The notes: generated from the letters alone by a model not told the origin. Shown: positions 8,996 through 17,970, counted from the stretch's first letter. The stretch is DNA of 64,000 nt from Marinobacter pelagius (GCF_003315345.1 NZ_QNRO01000004.1:1-64000), one strand, 5' to 3'. A program made the numbers and translations.

Positions 8996-10543
8996 TCAGG
9001 CGGCGTCCTGGCTGGAACCGCTTTCTTTGTCATCACTCTGCTTGCCCTTGATGGACAACCAGCGCTTGTGGTCCGGGGACCCGATGTACTCGAAATTGTC
9101 CTCGCCGATATTGATGTGGTAGTACTTCGATACCACGGTCTCGACGTCCCCACCTTCACAGTTGCCCTGGTAGATCTGATGCACCGGCAACCAGGCCTGA
9201 ACGTACTTCTCCGGTTCGTCCTTGAAGATGTCGCAGCAGCCGTCCGAGCAGAAGTGATAGCGCTCGCCCTCGTGGACAATCTGGCGGTGACTCAGGACAG
9301 TCGGATCATCTTTCTCGGTGAAGATGGTCGGGATCTGGCACACCTGGCACAGCTGCGGCAGGGTGTTGTTGTAGAAACGGCGACCTTCCGGGTGTTCCTT
9401 CGCCCAGTACTCGAAGCGAGGGCGATAGTATTTGTCGAAAGTTTCCGGGTACTTCTGGGACAGCCAGTCCAGTTCGTCCTTTTCCGGCATCCAGGTATGG
9501 AAGTTGGTCGCATGGCCGTACTGGTAGAAGGTGGCCCAGGCCTGGTGGCTGACATGGTTCTTGGCGTCATTGGCCACGTCCTGATACTTGGGCGGACGGA
9601 TGCCGTAACGCTCCAGATCCTTGAACAGGGCACCACCATTCTGCTCGTAGTACACCTCCCAGGCCTCCGCCCAGGACATGACCCGGTTCGGCAGCATGTA
9701 ATCCATCATCATTCCCACCAGACTCAGCAGGCGGAAACCACGCCAGAACCACTTGTCGATCCAGCGCTGCACGATGGGTACGTTGTCCTCGTGCTGCTCC
9801 AGGATGAACTTGATGACTTCAAGCCCCAGGGTCATGTGGCGCGCTTCGTCGGACTGGGCCGAGAAGCCGAAGGTCACTGTGGCCATATCACCGTTGTAAG
9901 CGGCACCTGACATGAACGGTACGAACAGCAGATTGGTCAGTACATACTCGAACGAGAACGAGATAGCGGTCAGGAACTCGAACGGGCCGGCGGTACGCGC
10001 GTCGTCAAAGAACGACTTGGGTACGGACAGGAACCACACCCGGTCGTGCATGTGAGCAGCATCATGCAGGCCGTTGAAGTGCTTGTTGTAGTGGCTCATC
10101 GCGTGCTGCTGGGTCTGCGAGTGACGCAGCTCGTCGATCGCCTGCATCTGACACGCCACCCGGGCGCCGGCGCCGCTGAAGTCCCGGCCAACGCGGGCAT
10201 AGCCCTGGAACGCCGCGTGCTCCAGAGGAGACACGCCGGTCAGGAACAGTTTCAGGGCGTTCACATAACGGGCGTCCGAGATATTCTGGTGGCCGTTGTT
10301 CTGGGCAAACGCGTCGAAGATCGCATACAGCTTCTTCTCTTTCTCGGCCTGGTATTTCCAGTAGGCGTCCATGGTCAGACGGAAAGGATCTTCCCACTGG
10401 GACCAATCAGTGATCTTGATGCCTTCGAACGATTCGTTCGGAAAGATGTCCTCTTTCTTCTGGTAGCTGGGCTCCCAGGCCATATCCCGGGTCAGGTACT
10501 GGTACTTGTCTTTGAGATTAAGCTTCTTGTTTTTAACAGGCAT
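8996..10543 (-). CDS. dmpN: Phenol hydroxylase alpha (diiron) subunit
   Basis: Catalytic subunit of the soluble diiron monooxygenase that inserts oxygen into phenol to give catechol. The 515-residue protein carries both carboxylate-histidine half-sites: Glu108, Glu138 and His141 (DELRH), then Glu199, Glu233 and His236 (DEARH). A C-terminal YHS-like region has paired cysteines (CQVCQIP and CSDGCCDIF). The start at 10543 (MPVKNKKLNL) is preferred over one eight codons upstream, which would overlap the dmpM end. Partners are DmpL and DmpO; DmpM is the effector. Confidence 0.97.
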   Translation of the reverse strand: MPVKNKKLNLKDKYQYLTRDMAWEPSYQKKEDIFPNESFEGIKITDWSQWEDPFRLTMDAYWKYQAEKEKKLYAIFDAFAQNNGHQNISDARYVNALKLFLTGVSPLEHAAFQGYARVGRDFSGAGARVACQMQAIDELRHSQTQQHAMSHYNKHFNGLHDAAHMHDRVWFLSVPKSFFDDARTAGPFEFLTAISFSFEYVLTNLLFVPFMSGAAYNGDMATVTFGFSAQSDEARHMTLGLEVIKFILEQHEDNVPIVQRWIDKWFWRGFRLLSLVGMMMDYMLPNRVMSWAEAWEVYYEQNGGALFKDLERYGIRPPKYQDVANDAKNHVSHQAWATFYQYGHATNFHTWMPEKDELDWLSQKYPETFDKYYRPRFEYWAKEHPEGRRFYNNTLPQLCQVCQIPTIFTEKDDPTVLSHRQIVHEGERYHFCSDGCCDIFKDEPEKYVQAWLPVHQIYQGNCEGGDVETVVSKYYHINIGEDNFEYIGSPDHKRWLSIKGKQSDDKESGSSQDAA

Positions 10544-10557
10544 GATATGTCTCCCAA

Positions 10558-10827
10558 TCAGTTCCACTGAAGAATGAAGTGGTCGTCGTCTTCATCGACG
10601 TTGCCGCCGATACTGATCACGTCGATCAGCATCTCCTGAACGTCCCAGTCGCGACCGAGCTTTTCTTCCATGGTTTCCCGGTTGATCACCAGGCGCTTCT
10701 CCGCCTGAATCCGGATCATCGCGGGCTGGTGCTGAACCTCCGCTTCCGGGTTGTCCTCGGCAATGGCGTCCACCAGGTAGCGGGCGTTGTCGTTGTCCTG
10801 GAAGGCAATGAATACGAGCTGGCTCAT
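10558..10827 (-). CDS. dmpM: Phenol hydroxylase regulatory (effector) protein
   Basis: Cofactorless 89-residue effector protein of the MmoB/DmpM family. It docks on the diiron hydroxylase and is needed for turnover. The N-terminal LVFIAFQDNDNAR block and the C-terminal acidic end (NVDEDDDHFILQW) are typical. Its start overlaps the dmpL stop (ATGA), implying coupled synthesis. It lies 14 bases before dmpN. Confidence 0.95.
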   Translation of the reverse strand: MSQLVFIAFQDNDNARYLVDAIAEDNPEAEVQHQPAMIRIQAEKRLVINRETMEEKLGRDWDVQEMLIDVISIGGNVDEDDDHFILQWN

Positions 10828-11825
10828 GCGGATACTCCCTGGCTGTTAAGACCGAATTTTTTGAGACGGGTGGCGAGTTGGGCCCGGGTTTCATCCAGGG
10901 CTTCAACACCGGTGCTGGCTTCTGCCAGAGGCTTGAGTGCGTCATAAACCCGCGGCTCCCAGTGATCGATCCAGGTTTGCAGCAGCTCGCGATTGGCTTC
11001 GCTGTCACCGGCCACCGCTTTCATCATGGCGTTGGTCCAGCGCAGGGACTCCTTGTACCAATCCCGCATGAACTCGGTGAGCATGGAGACGTCTTCAGCA
11101 TCCTGCTCGCCCAGCCACTGATCCATCTTTTCGTAAACCAGCGGATAGAGCAGGCCGTCCATCAGCACGTTCTGCACCAGGCTCAGCTCGAACCAGTCCT
11201 GCATGACCAGGGTGTCTTCCACCAGCTTGCGCATCGGCTGCCAAAGCGCATCGTCCATCCAGTAGCCCTTGGATTCATCCAGACTGGTACCGGTGCTGCC
11301 GTCGATCATCAGCGCGATCCGGGACAGGTACTGGCCGATGCCCAGGCGATCCATGGCCTGATAGATGTGCATCTGGGCCACGGTCGTGGCGGTGGCGTCA
11401 CCGGCAGCCTTGCTGTTGTTCATGTTGGCGCCAAGCTCGACGTGACGAAGCGGAACCAACAGGCGTAGCAGCTGCTTCTGGGTTTCTTCGGGCAGTCGGC
11501 CCAGCAGGTTGCGCTTTTCGCAGAAGCCAAAACTGGTCTCGGCCGCTTCCTGCATCTTGGCGCGGTTGCCCACATAGGCGCCGTAGTAGAACTGACGTGG
11601 ATCGGTCACCGCATACCAGTCTTCCATGCGAATAGCGGTGCGGTTCGGATCGTTGAGTCCGTGCTCGGAATCCCACAGCGGGCGGTAGTGGAAGTTGGTC
11701 TTGGCCTCAAGATCGTAACTGGCTTCCTGGTAACGGGAGGCCGGCTTGTCGCCGAAACGACGGGCAATGTGGCCGTAGGTCTGGCGGATAGGTTCCACCG
11801 AGTTGGTCTTGATTTCGATGCTCAT
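10824..11825 (-). CDS. dmpL: Phenol hydroxylase beta subunit
   Basis: Non-catalytic beta subunit of the phenol hydroxylase oxygenase. The 333-residue helical protein resembles the alpha subunit fold but lacks the diiron ligands. The N-terminal block QTYGHIARRFGDKPASRYQE and FHYRPLWDSE are characteristic. It follows dmpK after 50 bases, overlaps dmpM by four bases, and completes the (alpha-beta-gamma)2 complex with DmpN and DmpO. Confidence 0.96.
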   Translation of the reverse strand: MSIEIKTNSVEPIRQTYGHIARRFGDKPASRYQEASYDLEAKTNFHYRPLWDSEHGLNDPNRTAIRMEDWYAVTDPRQFYYGAYVGNRAKMQEAAETSFGFCEKRNLLGRLPEETQKQLLRLLVPLRHVELGANMNNSKAAGDATATTVAQMHIYQAMDRLGIGQYLSRIALMIDGSTGTSLDESKGYWMDDALWQPMRKLVEDTLVMQDWFELSLVQNVLMDGLLYPLVYEKMDQWLGEQDAEDVSMLTEFMRDWYKESLRWTNAMMKAVAGDSEANRELLQTWIDHWEPRVYDALKPLAEASTGVEALDETRAQLATRLKKFGLNSQGVSA

Positions 11826-11875
11826 ATCAACTTAACCGTCTTGTTGTTGTGAACGTGGAGGTTGATGGGTGTTGC

Positions 11876-12136
11876 CTAGTAACGCTGTCCCCGCTCCCCG
11901 AACCGCCACTTGACCATGTCTTCGTCAATCTCGCGGATCATGTCGGAGTCCATGTGGACAACTTTGTTGTGCTTGCAGAAGAGTTCGAAGGCCTCGCGAG
12001 GCAGCACAAGCTCGACGAACAGTTCCGGGTAGCCAATGGCAAAGTCGAATTCAACGAACTTGTCATCCGGCTCGCTGCGGACCCGGATGTATCGGGTCAA
12101 TTCGTCGAAGGTTTTGATGTCAGTCGGAGAGGTCAT
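11876..12136 (-). CDS. dmpK: Phenol hydroxylase assembly protein
   Basis: First gene of the catabolic operon. The 86-residue acidic protein matches DmpK, reported in the model system to help assemble the active iron-loaded hydroxylase rather than to take part in catalysis. The recognisable blocks are RYIRVRSEPDDKFVEFDF and the terminal MVKWRFGERGQRY. Its start lies about 30 bases downstream of the transcription start predicted from the sigma-54 promoter at 12176-12191. Confidence 0.92.
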   Translation of the reverse strand: MTSPTDIKTFDELTRYIRVRSEPDDKFVEFDFAIGYPELFVELVLPREAFELFCKHNKVVHMDSDMIREIDEDMVKWRFGERGQRY

Positions 12137-12175
12137 TGTTTGCCCCTTGTGTTTGTTGTTGGCTGCAAGGGGTGG

Positions 12176-12191
12176 AGCAACGGCTGTGCCA
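12176..12191 (-). promoter_or_regulatory. Sigma-54 (-24/-12) promoter of the dmp operon
   Basis: On the minus strand the sequence reads TGGCAC-N5-TTGCT, a perfect match to the RpoN consensus with correct GG-to-GC spacing. The predicted start is near 12166, 30 bases ahead of dmpK. This places the operon under the divergent DmpR-type activator, as in the well-studied Po promoter. Confidence 0.9.
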
Positions 12192-12314
12192 GATTGGCCT
12201 CAGGAGCAGGAAAGAGTTTTCAGATCACTGTTTTTAAATGTTTTTTCTAGCAGTCTTTGGGTCGAGAGCTTCCCGGATGGAAAGCGGGGAAGGAAAAAAG
12301 AGGCCGGCATTTTT

Positions 12315-12330
12315 TATCAAATAATCAATT
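12315..12330. promoter_or_regulatory. Candidate activator binding site (UAS) for the dmp promoter
   Basis: The minus strand reads TTGAT-TAT-TTGAT-AA, two TTGAT half-units at the 8-bp period of the known XylR/DmpR UAS (TTGATCAATTGATCAA). The centre is about 156 bases upstream of the predicted dmpK start, within the distance range of characterised UASs. A weaker related element (TTATCATTTGGTTGATTTT) lies at about 12394-12413. The remainder of the 366-base divergent region (12137-12502) is AT-rich and shows no further gene. Confidence 0.45.
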
Positions 12331-12404
12331 TTCATCACTCGCGTAAGCAAATGCTGAGAAGGCCTGGACTGGCCACTTTCTGAACAAAAAATTTTATCAT
12401 TTGG

Positions 12405-12434
12405 TTGATTTTTGACTTTCATCAGGTGTTATAT
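12405..12434 (+). promoter_or_regulatory. Possible sigma-70 promoter of the activator gene
   Basis: TTGATT (12405-12410), an 18-base spacer and TTATAT (12429-12434) form a plausible but imperfect promoter about 70 bases before the activator start. It overlaps the weaker UAS-like element, which would allow autoregulation. The evidence is pattern matching only. Confidence 0.3.
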
Positions 12435-12502
12435 AAAGAGCCAACAACCGAAAACGAGCTCCAACAGAGCCGTCCCACTACAACTACAACAGGGACATCC
12501 CC

Positions 12503-14212
12503 ATGGCCGTTACCTACAAGCCACAACTGAATTATGTGGATTTCCGGGATCTTACGGAGCAGATCCGGTTTCAGAGCACGGAAGGCAAGATCTGGTTCGG
12601 CGAGCAGCGAATGCTGCTCATGCATCTGAATGCCATGGCGGCGTTCCGTCGGGAAATGGTGAACAGCATGGGCGTCGAACGGGCCAAGGGGTTCTTCCTG
12701 CGGCTTGGTTACCAATCCGGCGTCCGGGATGCCGAACTGGCCCGAAAACTGAGACCTCACTGTGACGAACTGGACATCTTTCTTGCCGGCCCCCAGCTGC
12801 ATTCTCTCAAGGGCATGGTCAAGGTCATCCCCCTGGAAATCGACATTGACCAGGAAACCGGCGAATTCTATGGCAAGCTGGAATGGATCGATTCCTTCGA
12901 GGTCGAGATCTGCCAGACCGAGCTTGGCCAGATGGATCAACCCGCTTGCTGGGCACTCCTCGGCTATGCCTGCGCCTATACCTCCTCGTTCATGGGCAGG
13001 GAGATCATCTTCCGGGAAATCAGTTGCCGCGGCTGCGGTGATGAAAAGTGTGTCATTGAAGGCAAACCCGCCGAACAGTGGGAAGATGCCGAGGAGTTCG
13101 CCCGCTATTTCAAGGCCGACCCGATCATTGAAGAACTTTATGACCTGCAGGCCCAATTGAGCTCCCTGCGCAGCAGCCTGGAGAAACAGCAAGGCCAGTA
13201 TTACGGCATCGGCCAGTCCGCCGCCTACAACAAGGTCTGCAAGATGATCGACAAGGCCGCCCAGGGCAAGGTTTCCGTCCTGCTGCTGGGTGAAACCGGG
13301 GTCGGCAAGGAGGTCATTGCACGCAGCGTGCATCTTCGGAGCGAGCGCGCGGAAAGCCCCTTCGTCGCAGTGAACTGCGCGGCAATCCCACCGGATCTCA
13401 TCGAGGCAGAGCTGTTCGGGGTCGAAAAAGGCGCCTATACCGGGGCCAACCAGTCCAGGGAGGGAAAGTTTGAGCGCGCCAACGGCGGTACGATTTTCCT
13501 GGACGAGGTGATCGAGCTCACCCCCAGGGCACAAGCCACGCTCTTGCGGGTCCTTCAGGAAGGCGAGCTGGAACGGGTTGGCGACAACCGGACCCGCAAG
13601 GTCAACGTCCGGGTTATTGCGGCCACCAATGAAAGCCTTGAGCAAGCCGTCGAAGAAGGCAGGTTCCGGGCCGATCTGTTCTACCGCCTCAATGTCTTTC
13701 CGGTGAAGATCCCCCCGCTGCGGGACCGGCTGGAGGACCTGCCGGTGTTGATCGAGCACTTCCTCGGCAAATTCCATTCAGAGTACGACAAACGGACACT
13801 GGGCCTGTCGGATAAAGCTCTGGACCTGTGCCTGAGGTACCACTGGCCAGGCAACATCCGGGAACTGGAGAATGTCATTGAGCGGGGCGTCATTCTCACC
13901 GACAACAATGAAACCATCAGCCAGGAAGCGCTGTTTGTAGTGTCTCCCTCCACAGCAGAGAGTTCACCCACCGACTGCGTGGACCAGGGCGGCAAGGTCA
14001 CCAACGGCGAGCCGGGAAACAGCACCACAGGGCACTGGTCGGAACATATCCTGGGCGCAAACATCAGTCTTGAGGAAGTAGAAGAGACGCTCATGCGCGA
14101 AGCCATGGAGCGGGCGAACCAGAACGTGTCCAAGGCAGCACGGATCCTGGGGCTAACACGCCCGGCACTGGCTTACCGACTGAAGAAATCCGGAATACTG
14201 GCCGAAACCTGA
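12503..14212 (+). CDS. dmpR: Phenol-responsive sigma-54 activator (DmpR/XylR family)
   Basis: Enhancer-binding protein that senses phenols and drives RpoN promoters. Domains: N-terminal sensory region with V4R domain (residues 1-205, zinc-type cysteines 149/157 and the CxxCx4C at 175-183), linker, AAA+ domain (Walker A GETGVGKE at 263-270, GAYTGA loop at 310-315, Walker B IFLDEV), and C-terminal Fis-type helix-turn-helix (VSKAARILGLTRPALAYRL). His100 and Trp128 fall where DmpR and MopR contact the phenol hydroxyl, supporting a phenol-type rather than toluene-type pocket. It is divergent from dmpK. The loop is GAYTGA rather than the more common GAFTGA. RpoN-type promoters lie on both sides of it. 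Confidence 0.95.
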   Translation: MAVTYKPQLNYVDFRDLTEQIRFQSTEGKIWFGEQRMLLMHLNAMAAFRREMVNSMGVERAKGFFLRLGYQSGVRDAELARKLRPHCDELDIFLAGPQLHSLKGMVKVIPLEIDIDQETGEFYGKLEWIDSFEVEICQTELGQMDQPACWALLGYACAYTSSFMGREIIFREISCRGCGDEKCVIEGKPAEQWEDAEEFARYFKADPIIEELYDLQAQLSSLRSSLEKQQGQYYGIGQSAAYNKVCKMIDKAAQGKVSVLLLGETGVGKEVIARSVHLRSERAESPFVAVNCAAIPPDLIEAELFGVEKGAYTGANQSREGKFERANGGTIFLDEVIELTPRAQATLLRVLQEGELERVGDNRTRKVNVRVIAATNESLEQAVEEGRFRADLFYRLNVFPVKIPPLRDRLEDLPVLIEHFLGKFHSEYDKRTLGLSDKALDLCLRYHWPGNIRELENVIERGVILTDNNETISQEALFVVSPSTAESSPTDCVDQGGKVTNGEPGNSTTGHWSEHILGANISLEEVEETLMREAMERANQNVSKAARILGLTRPALAYRLKKSGILAET

Positions 14213-14252
14213 GGCCTGCAAACTTCGGACATGGATGTCCTCCCCCTCTCCC

Positions 14253-14260
14253 TTGATCAA
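14253..14260. promoter_or_regulatory. UAS-like dyad 1 (TTGATCAA)
   Basis: Perfect TTGATCAA palindrome, extended to CTTGATCAAAT, centred about 168 bases upstream of the predicted start of the sigma-54 promoter at 14398-14413. It matches the half-unit of XylR/DmpR upstream activating sequences. Confidence 0.6.
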
Positions 14261-14288
14261 ATCGGCAACCCTTCCGTTCAGTTAACGA

Positions 14289-14304
14289 TTTGATGAAAAT
14301 CAAA
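14289..14304. promoter_or_regulatory. UAS-like dyad 2 (TTTGAT-N4-ATCAAA)
   Basis: Perfect inverted repeat TTTGAT-GAAA-ATCAAA, centred 40 bases from dyad 1. It lies about 128 bases upstream of the predicted transcription start of the downstream operon. Confidence 0.6.
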
Positions 14305-14328
14305 CCATTTTCCTGCCTCTAACAAACC

Positions 14329-14339
14329 ATTGATCAAAT
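14329..14339. promoter_or_regulatory. UAS-like dyad 3 (ATTGATCAAAT)
   Basis: TTGATCAA core again, centred 38 bases from dyad 2 and about 90 bases upstream of the predicted start. The three elements at roughly 40-base intervals suggest an enhancer cluster for a DmpR-type hexamer. Confidence 0.6.
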
Positions 14340-14397
14340 GCTCAAAATCACAGCTTAACCTATATTTTTCAGCAGCTTGAACACGCTTTGGCCGTCA

Positions 14398-14413
14398 TGG
14401 CACAGCGGTTGCT
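14398..14413 (+). promoter_or_regulatory. Second sigma-54 (-24/-12) promoter, facing the YCF48/MMPL operon
   Basis: TGGCAC-AGCGG-TTGCT on the plus strand is a perfect RpoN consensus with correct spacing. It mirrors the dmp promoter (TGGCAC-AGCCG-TTGCT), including four of five spacer bases. The predicted start is near 14424, 38 bases before the first gene of the envelope operon. Three UAS-like dyads lie upstream. Confidence 0.88.
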
Positions 14414-14461
14414 GAGTCACCGTCAGTCGCTTTTCCACAAAAACAAAGACGGTGACATAAC

Positions 14462-15463
14462 ATGCCATACGCTTCGGAGTGCCCTCGCGGCATATTCCCC
14501 TCCTCCATTGCCATCGCCGGATTGTCCGCGATGCTGCTGACCGGATGTGAAGCACCGCTGAATCTCGACGCTGTCAGGGAACAATCCCAACAGGCCATTC
14601 AGCGCACAGACTTCTTCCAATCCGTGGCGCAGAACGATCAAGTGGTTGCCATGGCCGGTAATACCGGCGCCCTGCTGGTAAGCCAGAATGGTGGCCGGGA
14701 CTGGCAGCGGATCTCCGTGCCCACTAACGAAAGCTTCCTCTCTCTGGACACCTGTCCGGACGGGAGCTTCATTGCACTGACTTTCGATAACCAAGTCTGG
14801 CACGGTACCGCCACGGGAACCGAGTGGACACCCCACAAGCTGCCAAGCCAGGAACAGATGATGACCGCCACCTGTGCGCCTGACGGTTCCTGGTGGGCAG
14901 GTGGTAGCTTCACCACGCTCCAGAGCTCGTTTGACCAGGGCGCAACCTGGAATGAAACCACCCTGAATGAAGATGCCATCCTGACCAATCTCCAGTTCCT
15001 GGACACTGACACCGCCATTGCCACCGGGGAATACGGGCTGGTTCTGAGAACTGAGGACGGCGGCCAGACCTGGGACTATGCGGGCTATCTGCCGGATGAA
15101 TTCTACCCCCACTCCGCCCATTTCGAGTCTTCCGACGAGGGATGGGTGGGTGGCCTTAACGGCTTCATCTACCACACCACGGATGGCGGCGAGAGCTGGG
15201 ACCGCCAGGCCACGGACACGAGCATGCCGGTGTTCGGTTTTATCGATGCTGACGGTGCCCTGTTCGCGCTCGGCGACAACGCCACGGTCCTCACACTCCA
15301 GAACGACCAATGGCAGAGCCTGGAAACCCCCAACCAGCCGCTGTACCTCCGCGATGGCGTTCTCCTCGAGAACCGTCAACTACTGGTTGCCGGTGGCCGA
15401 GGACTGCTCCTTCATCTCGACATTCCTGTGGCCAACCTGGCCAGTAACAACCGAGGAAACTGA
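14462..15463 (+). CDS. YCF48/BNR-repeat lipoprotein, first gene of the envelope operon
   Basis: Predicted 333-residue exported lipoprotein: an N-terminal hydrophobic stretch ends in a lipobox (MLLTGC, Cys about residue 29). The body is a beta-propeller-type repeat protein with recurrent NGGRDW, DGGQTW and DGGESW motifs of the YCF48/photosystem II stability-factor-like family. Bacterial members of this family commonly lie beside MMPL exporters and DUF1302/DUF1329 genes, as here. A periplasmic scaffold or accessory role for the exporter is inference. It is the first gene after the sigma-54 promoter, ends 2 bases before the exporter start, and has only a weak ribosome-binding site. Confidence 0.8.
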   Translation: MPYASECPRGIFPSSIAIAGLSAMLLTGCEAPLNLDAVREQSQQAIQRTDFFQSVAQNDQVVAMAGNTGALLVSQNGGRDWQRISVPTNESFLSLDTCPDGSFIALTFDNQVWHGTATGTEWTPHKLPSQEQMMTATCAPDGSWWAGGSFTTLQSSFDQGATWNETTLNEDAILTNLQFLDTDTAIATGEYGLVLRTEDGGQTWDYAGYLPDEFYPHSAHFESSDEGWVGGLNGFIYHTTDGGESWDRQATDTSMPVFGFIDADGALFALGDNATVLTLQNDQWQSLETPNQPLYLRDGVLLENRQLLVAGGRGLLLHLDIPVANLASNNRGN

Positions 15464-15465
15464 TC

Positions 15466-17931
15466 ATGGCCGGACTGCATCGTTTTACGCATTTCCTGCA
15501 CCTGCTGGAACTCTGGATCTTCAGGAATCCGAGGAAAGTACTGACGCTGATCGCGCTGCTCACGCTGTTCTTCGCCCTGCGGATTCCGGGGCTGAAGATC
15601 TACACGGACTTTGCGGATCTGTTGCCGCAACAGCATCCCTACATAGAGCTGCATAACAGCATCAAGGACGATTTTGGCGGCGCCAATGTCCTGGTGGTCG
15701 GGGTCGAGTTCTCCGACGGAGACATCTTCTCCAACGAGAATCTGGCGACCATCGACCGGGTCACCCAGGCCGTCGACAACCTGCCCGGGGTCAACCACAA
15801 CCTGGTGGCCAGTGTCACTCACCGGAACTCCCGGGAAATCTGGCTCACCGAGGTGGGCAGCATCAACTCCGAGCCCTATTACGACTCCACCCAGGGTGAG
15901 TATTCCGAGCAGGCCCTGGCGGAGATGAAAGCGGCTGTGGCCGCCAACCCTCGGGTTTACGGACCTCTTGTGTCACCGGACATGAAGATGGCTCTGGTCA
16001 GGGCCCAGCTGATCGAGGGCAAGCTCGACTACGCCGAGACCTTTGCCCAACTGCAGGAACTGCGGCAGCAGGAAGCCCACGACGGTGTCACTATCTATGC
16101 CACCGGCCAGCCGGTGCTGGTGGGCTGGGCCTACACCTACATGGACCAGATCCTGCAGATCTTCATCTTCACCGTACTCGCCATGCTCGCGCTGCTGGTA
16201 TTCCACTTCCGCAAGGCGTACGGCGTACTCATTCCTCTTGGCGGTGTGCTGATCTCCACGATCTGGGGGCTTGGGATCATCAGTCTGCTCGGGTACAACC
16301 TGGATCCACTCGGGCTGGTGATCCCCTTTTTGATCGCAGCCAGAGCCATGAGCCACGGCGTGCAACTGGTGGAGCGCTACTACGCCGAGACCCGAATCCT
16401 GAGGGAAGGCCCGAAGGCCGCCAAGGCTACCTTTGACAGTCTGTTCCGCCCGGGTTCCCTGGGAGTGGTGTCCGATGCCATCGGATTGTCCCTGATCGCT
16501 ATCGGCTCGATCCCCCTCAATACCCACCTGGGCATCTATGCCTCCCTGTGGGCGATCACCGTGGTCTTCACCGTACTGATCGGTGTTCCGCTGCTGTTGT
16601 CCATCCTGCCCACTCCGAAGAACGCCGAGATGCGGGAAACCGCGTTACGCTACATCGGCAGCAGCTGTTCCCGGACCGTGACCCGACCCGGCCGTGCCAA
16701 GGTGGTTCTGGTGGCGGCGGCCGTCGTTATGGGGGCGGGCGTTCTGGCAGCCTCCAATGTCCAGATCGGGGATTCCGAACCCGGCTCCCCCATTCTCTAC
16801 CCCGACCACGACTACAACATCTCCTCCCGGGTGGTGAACGACCGCTTCCCCGGCTCCGAAGAGCTGTATGTGATCGCTGAAACCGATGAGAAAGGCGGTC
16901 TGAAACGGCCGGAAGTGCTGAAGGCGCTGTCCGACTTCCAGTCTCATATGCTGAGTGATCCCAGTGTCGGCGGCAGCAAGGGCCTGCCGGATCTGGTGAA
17001 ACAAGTGAATCGCCTGATGCACAACAACGATCCGCGCTGGTACCAGATCCCCCACGACGAACGCTATGTCGGTGGCCTGATGTTCACATATATGGCGTCC
17101 AGCCCCATTCCGGGAGCGCTGGATGAGTTCAATGACACCGATGATCGTGTCGCCAACCTGGTGTTCTTTTACAAGGACCGTCAGGGCGAGACCATTCGCC
17201 GGGCCATCCACATGGCCAAGCAATGGATTGCCGAGCATGGCAATGACGTCGAAGGTCTCACCATCCGGCTGGCCGGCGGCACTCTCGGGGTGGCTGCCGC
17301 GATGAACGAATCGGCCTTCAACACCAACATGATCGTGCTGCCGCTGGTGTTCCTGCTTATCTTCGCCTTCGTGATGCTGTTCTATACCTCCTGGCACGCA
17401 GGCCTGATGATGCTGCTGGCGATGCTGTTCGCCACCACCCTGACCTACGCCTACATGGGCCTCTATGGCCTGAGCATCGACATCAACACGGTACCGGTCA
17501 TTGCGGTAGGTATTGGTGTCGGCATCGACTACTCCATCTACATGATGGACCGGATCCGCGAGGAAATGGCCAAGTGTGGCGAGCTGCCCGAGGCCGTACG
17601 CCGGGCCATCGCCACCACCGGCATGGCGATCAGCTTCACCGCACTGACCCTGATGGCCGGGATCATCATGTGGGTGATCTTCTCCGACCTGCGCTTCCAG
17701 TCCGACGCCGCCATGCTGCTGTGCGTGATGATCGTGATCAACGGTATCGCCGCCATGCTGCTGGTGCCGGCCTGGGTGCTGGTGTTCAAGCCGCGTTTCA
17801 TCACCAACGTCTACGCCGACGAGGACGGTATTCTCCACGCCGACCGTCCACGCCCTGAACCGACTCCATCGCCCGCCAGCAACCCACTGGAAGGTGACGG
17901 ATACGTAGCCGGAGCGACGTCCCGGGTCTGA
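15466..17931 (+). CDS. MMPL/RND-superfamily exporter
   Basis: Inner-membrane RND-superfamily protein of 821 residues, in the MMPL/HpnN-like branch of proton-driven lipid or hydrophobe exporters. Topology is the RND duplication: one N-terminal helix, a large periplasmic loop, a five- to six-helix bundle (residues about 220-400), then a repeat with a second loop and bundle (about 620-790). The second half carries the MMPL-type GIGVGIDYSIYMMDRI segment with the proton-relay Asp-Tyr. A GAGGAA ribosome-binding site fits the ATG at 15466. The substrate is unknown. Operon membership suggests transfer of a hydrophobic compound to the adjacent outer-envelope proteins. Confidence 0.88.
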   Translation: MAGLHRFTHFLHLLELWIFRNPRKVLTLIALLTLFFALRIPGLKIYTDFADLLPQQHPYIELHNSIKDDFGGANVLVVGVEFSDGDIFSNENLATIDRVTQAVDNLPGVNHNLVASVTHRNSREIWLTEVGSINSEPYYDSTQGEYSEQALAEMKAAVAANPRVYGPLVSPDMKMALVRAQLIEGKLDYAETFAQLQELRQQEAHDGVTIYATGQPVLVGWAYTYMDQILQIFIFTVLAMLALLVFHFRKAYGVLIPLGGVLISTIWGLGIISLLGYNLDPLGLVIPFLIAARAMSHGVQLVERYYAETRILREGPKAAKATFDSLFRPGSLGVVSDAIGLSLIAIGSIPLNTHLGIYASLWAITVVFTVLIGVPLLLSILPTPKNAEMRETALRYIGSSCSRTVTRPGRAKVVLVAAAVVMGAGVLAASNVQIGDSEPGSPILYPDHDYNISSRVVNDRFPGSEELYVIAETDEKGGLKRPEVLKALSDFQSHMLSDPSVGGSKGLPDLVKQVNRLMHNNDPRWYQIPHDERYVGGLMFTYMASSPIPGALDEFNDTDDRVANLVFFYKDRQGETIRRAIHMAKQWIAEHGNDVEGLTIRLAGGTLGVAAAMNESAFNTNMIVLPLVFLLIFAFVMLFYTSWHAGLMMLLAMLFATTLTYAYMGLYGLSIDINTVPVIAVGIGVGIDYSIYMMDRIREEMAKCGELPEAVRRAIATTGMAISFTALTLMAGIIMWVIFSDLRFQSDAAMLLCVMIVINGIAAMLLVPAWVLVFKPRFITNVYADEDGILHADRPRPEPTPSPASNPLEGDGYVAGATSRV

Positions 17932-17970
17932 TCCGGGCGTCCTCCACCACAACTCAAACGAGGATCTGCC

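Noticed and set aside
12245..12420. IHF binding site in the dmp divergent region
   Set aside because: AT-rich tracts resemble the IHF consensus only with two or more mismatches, so no site is claimed although IHF often aids such promoters.
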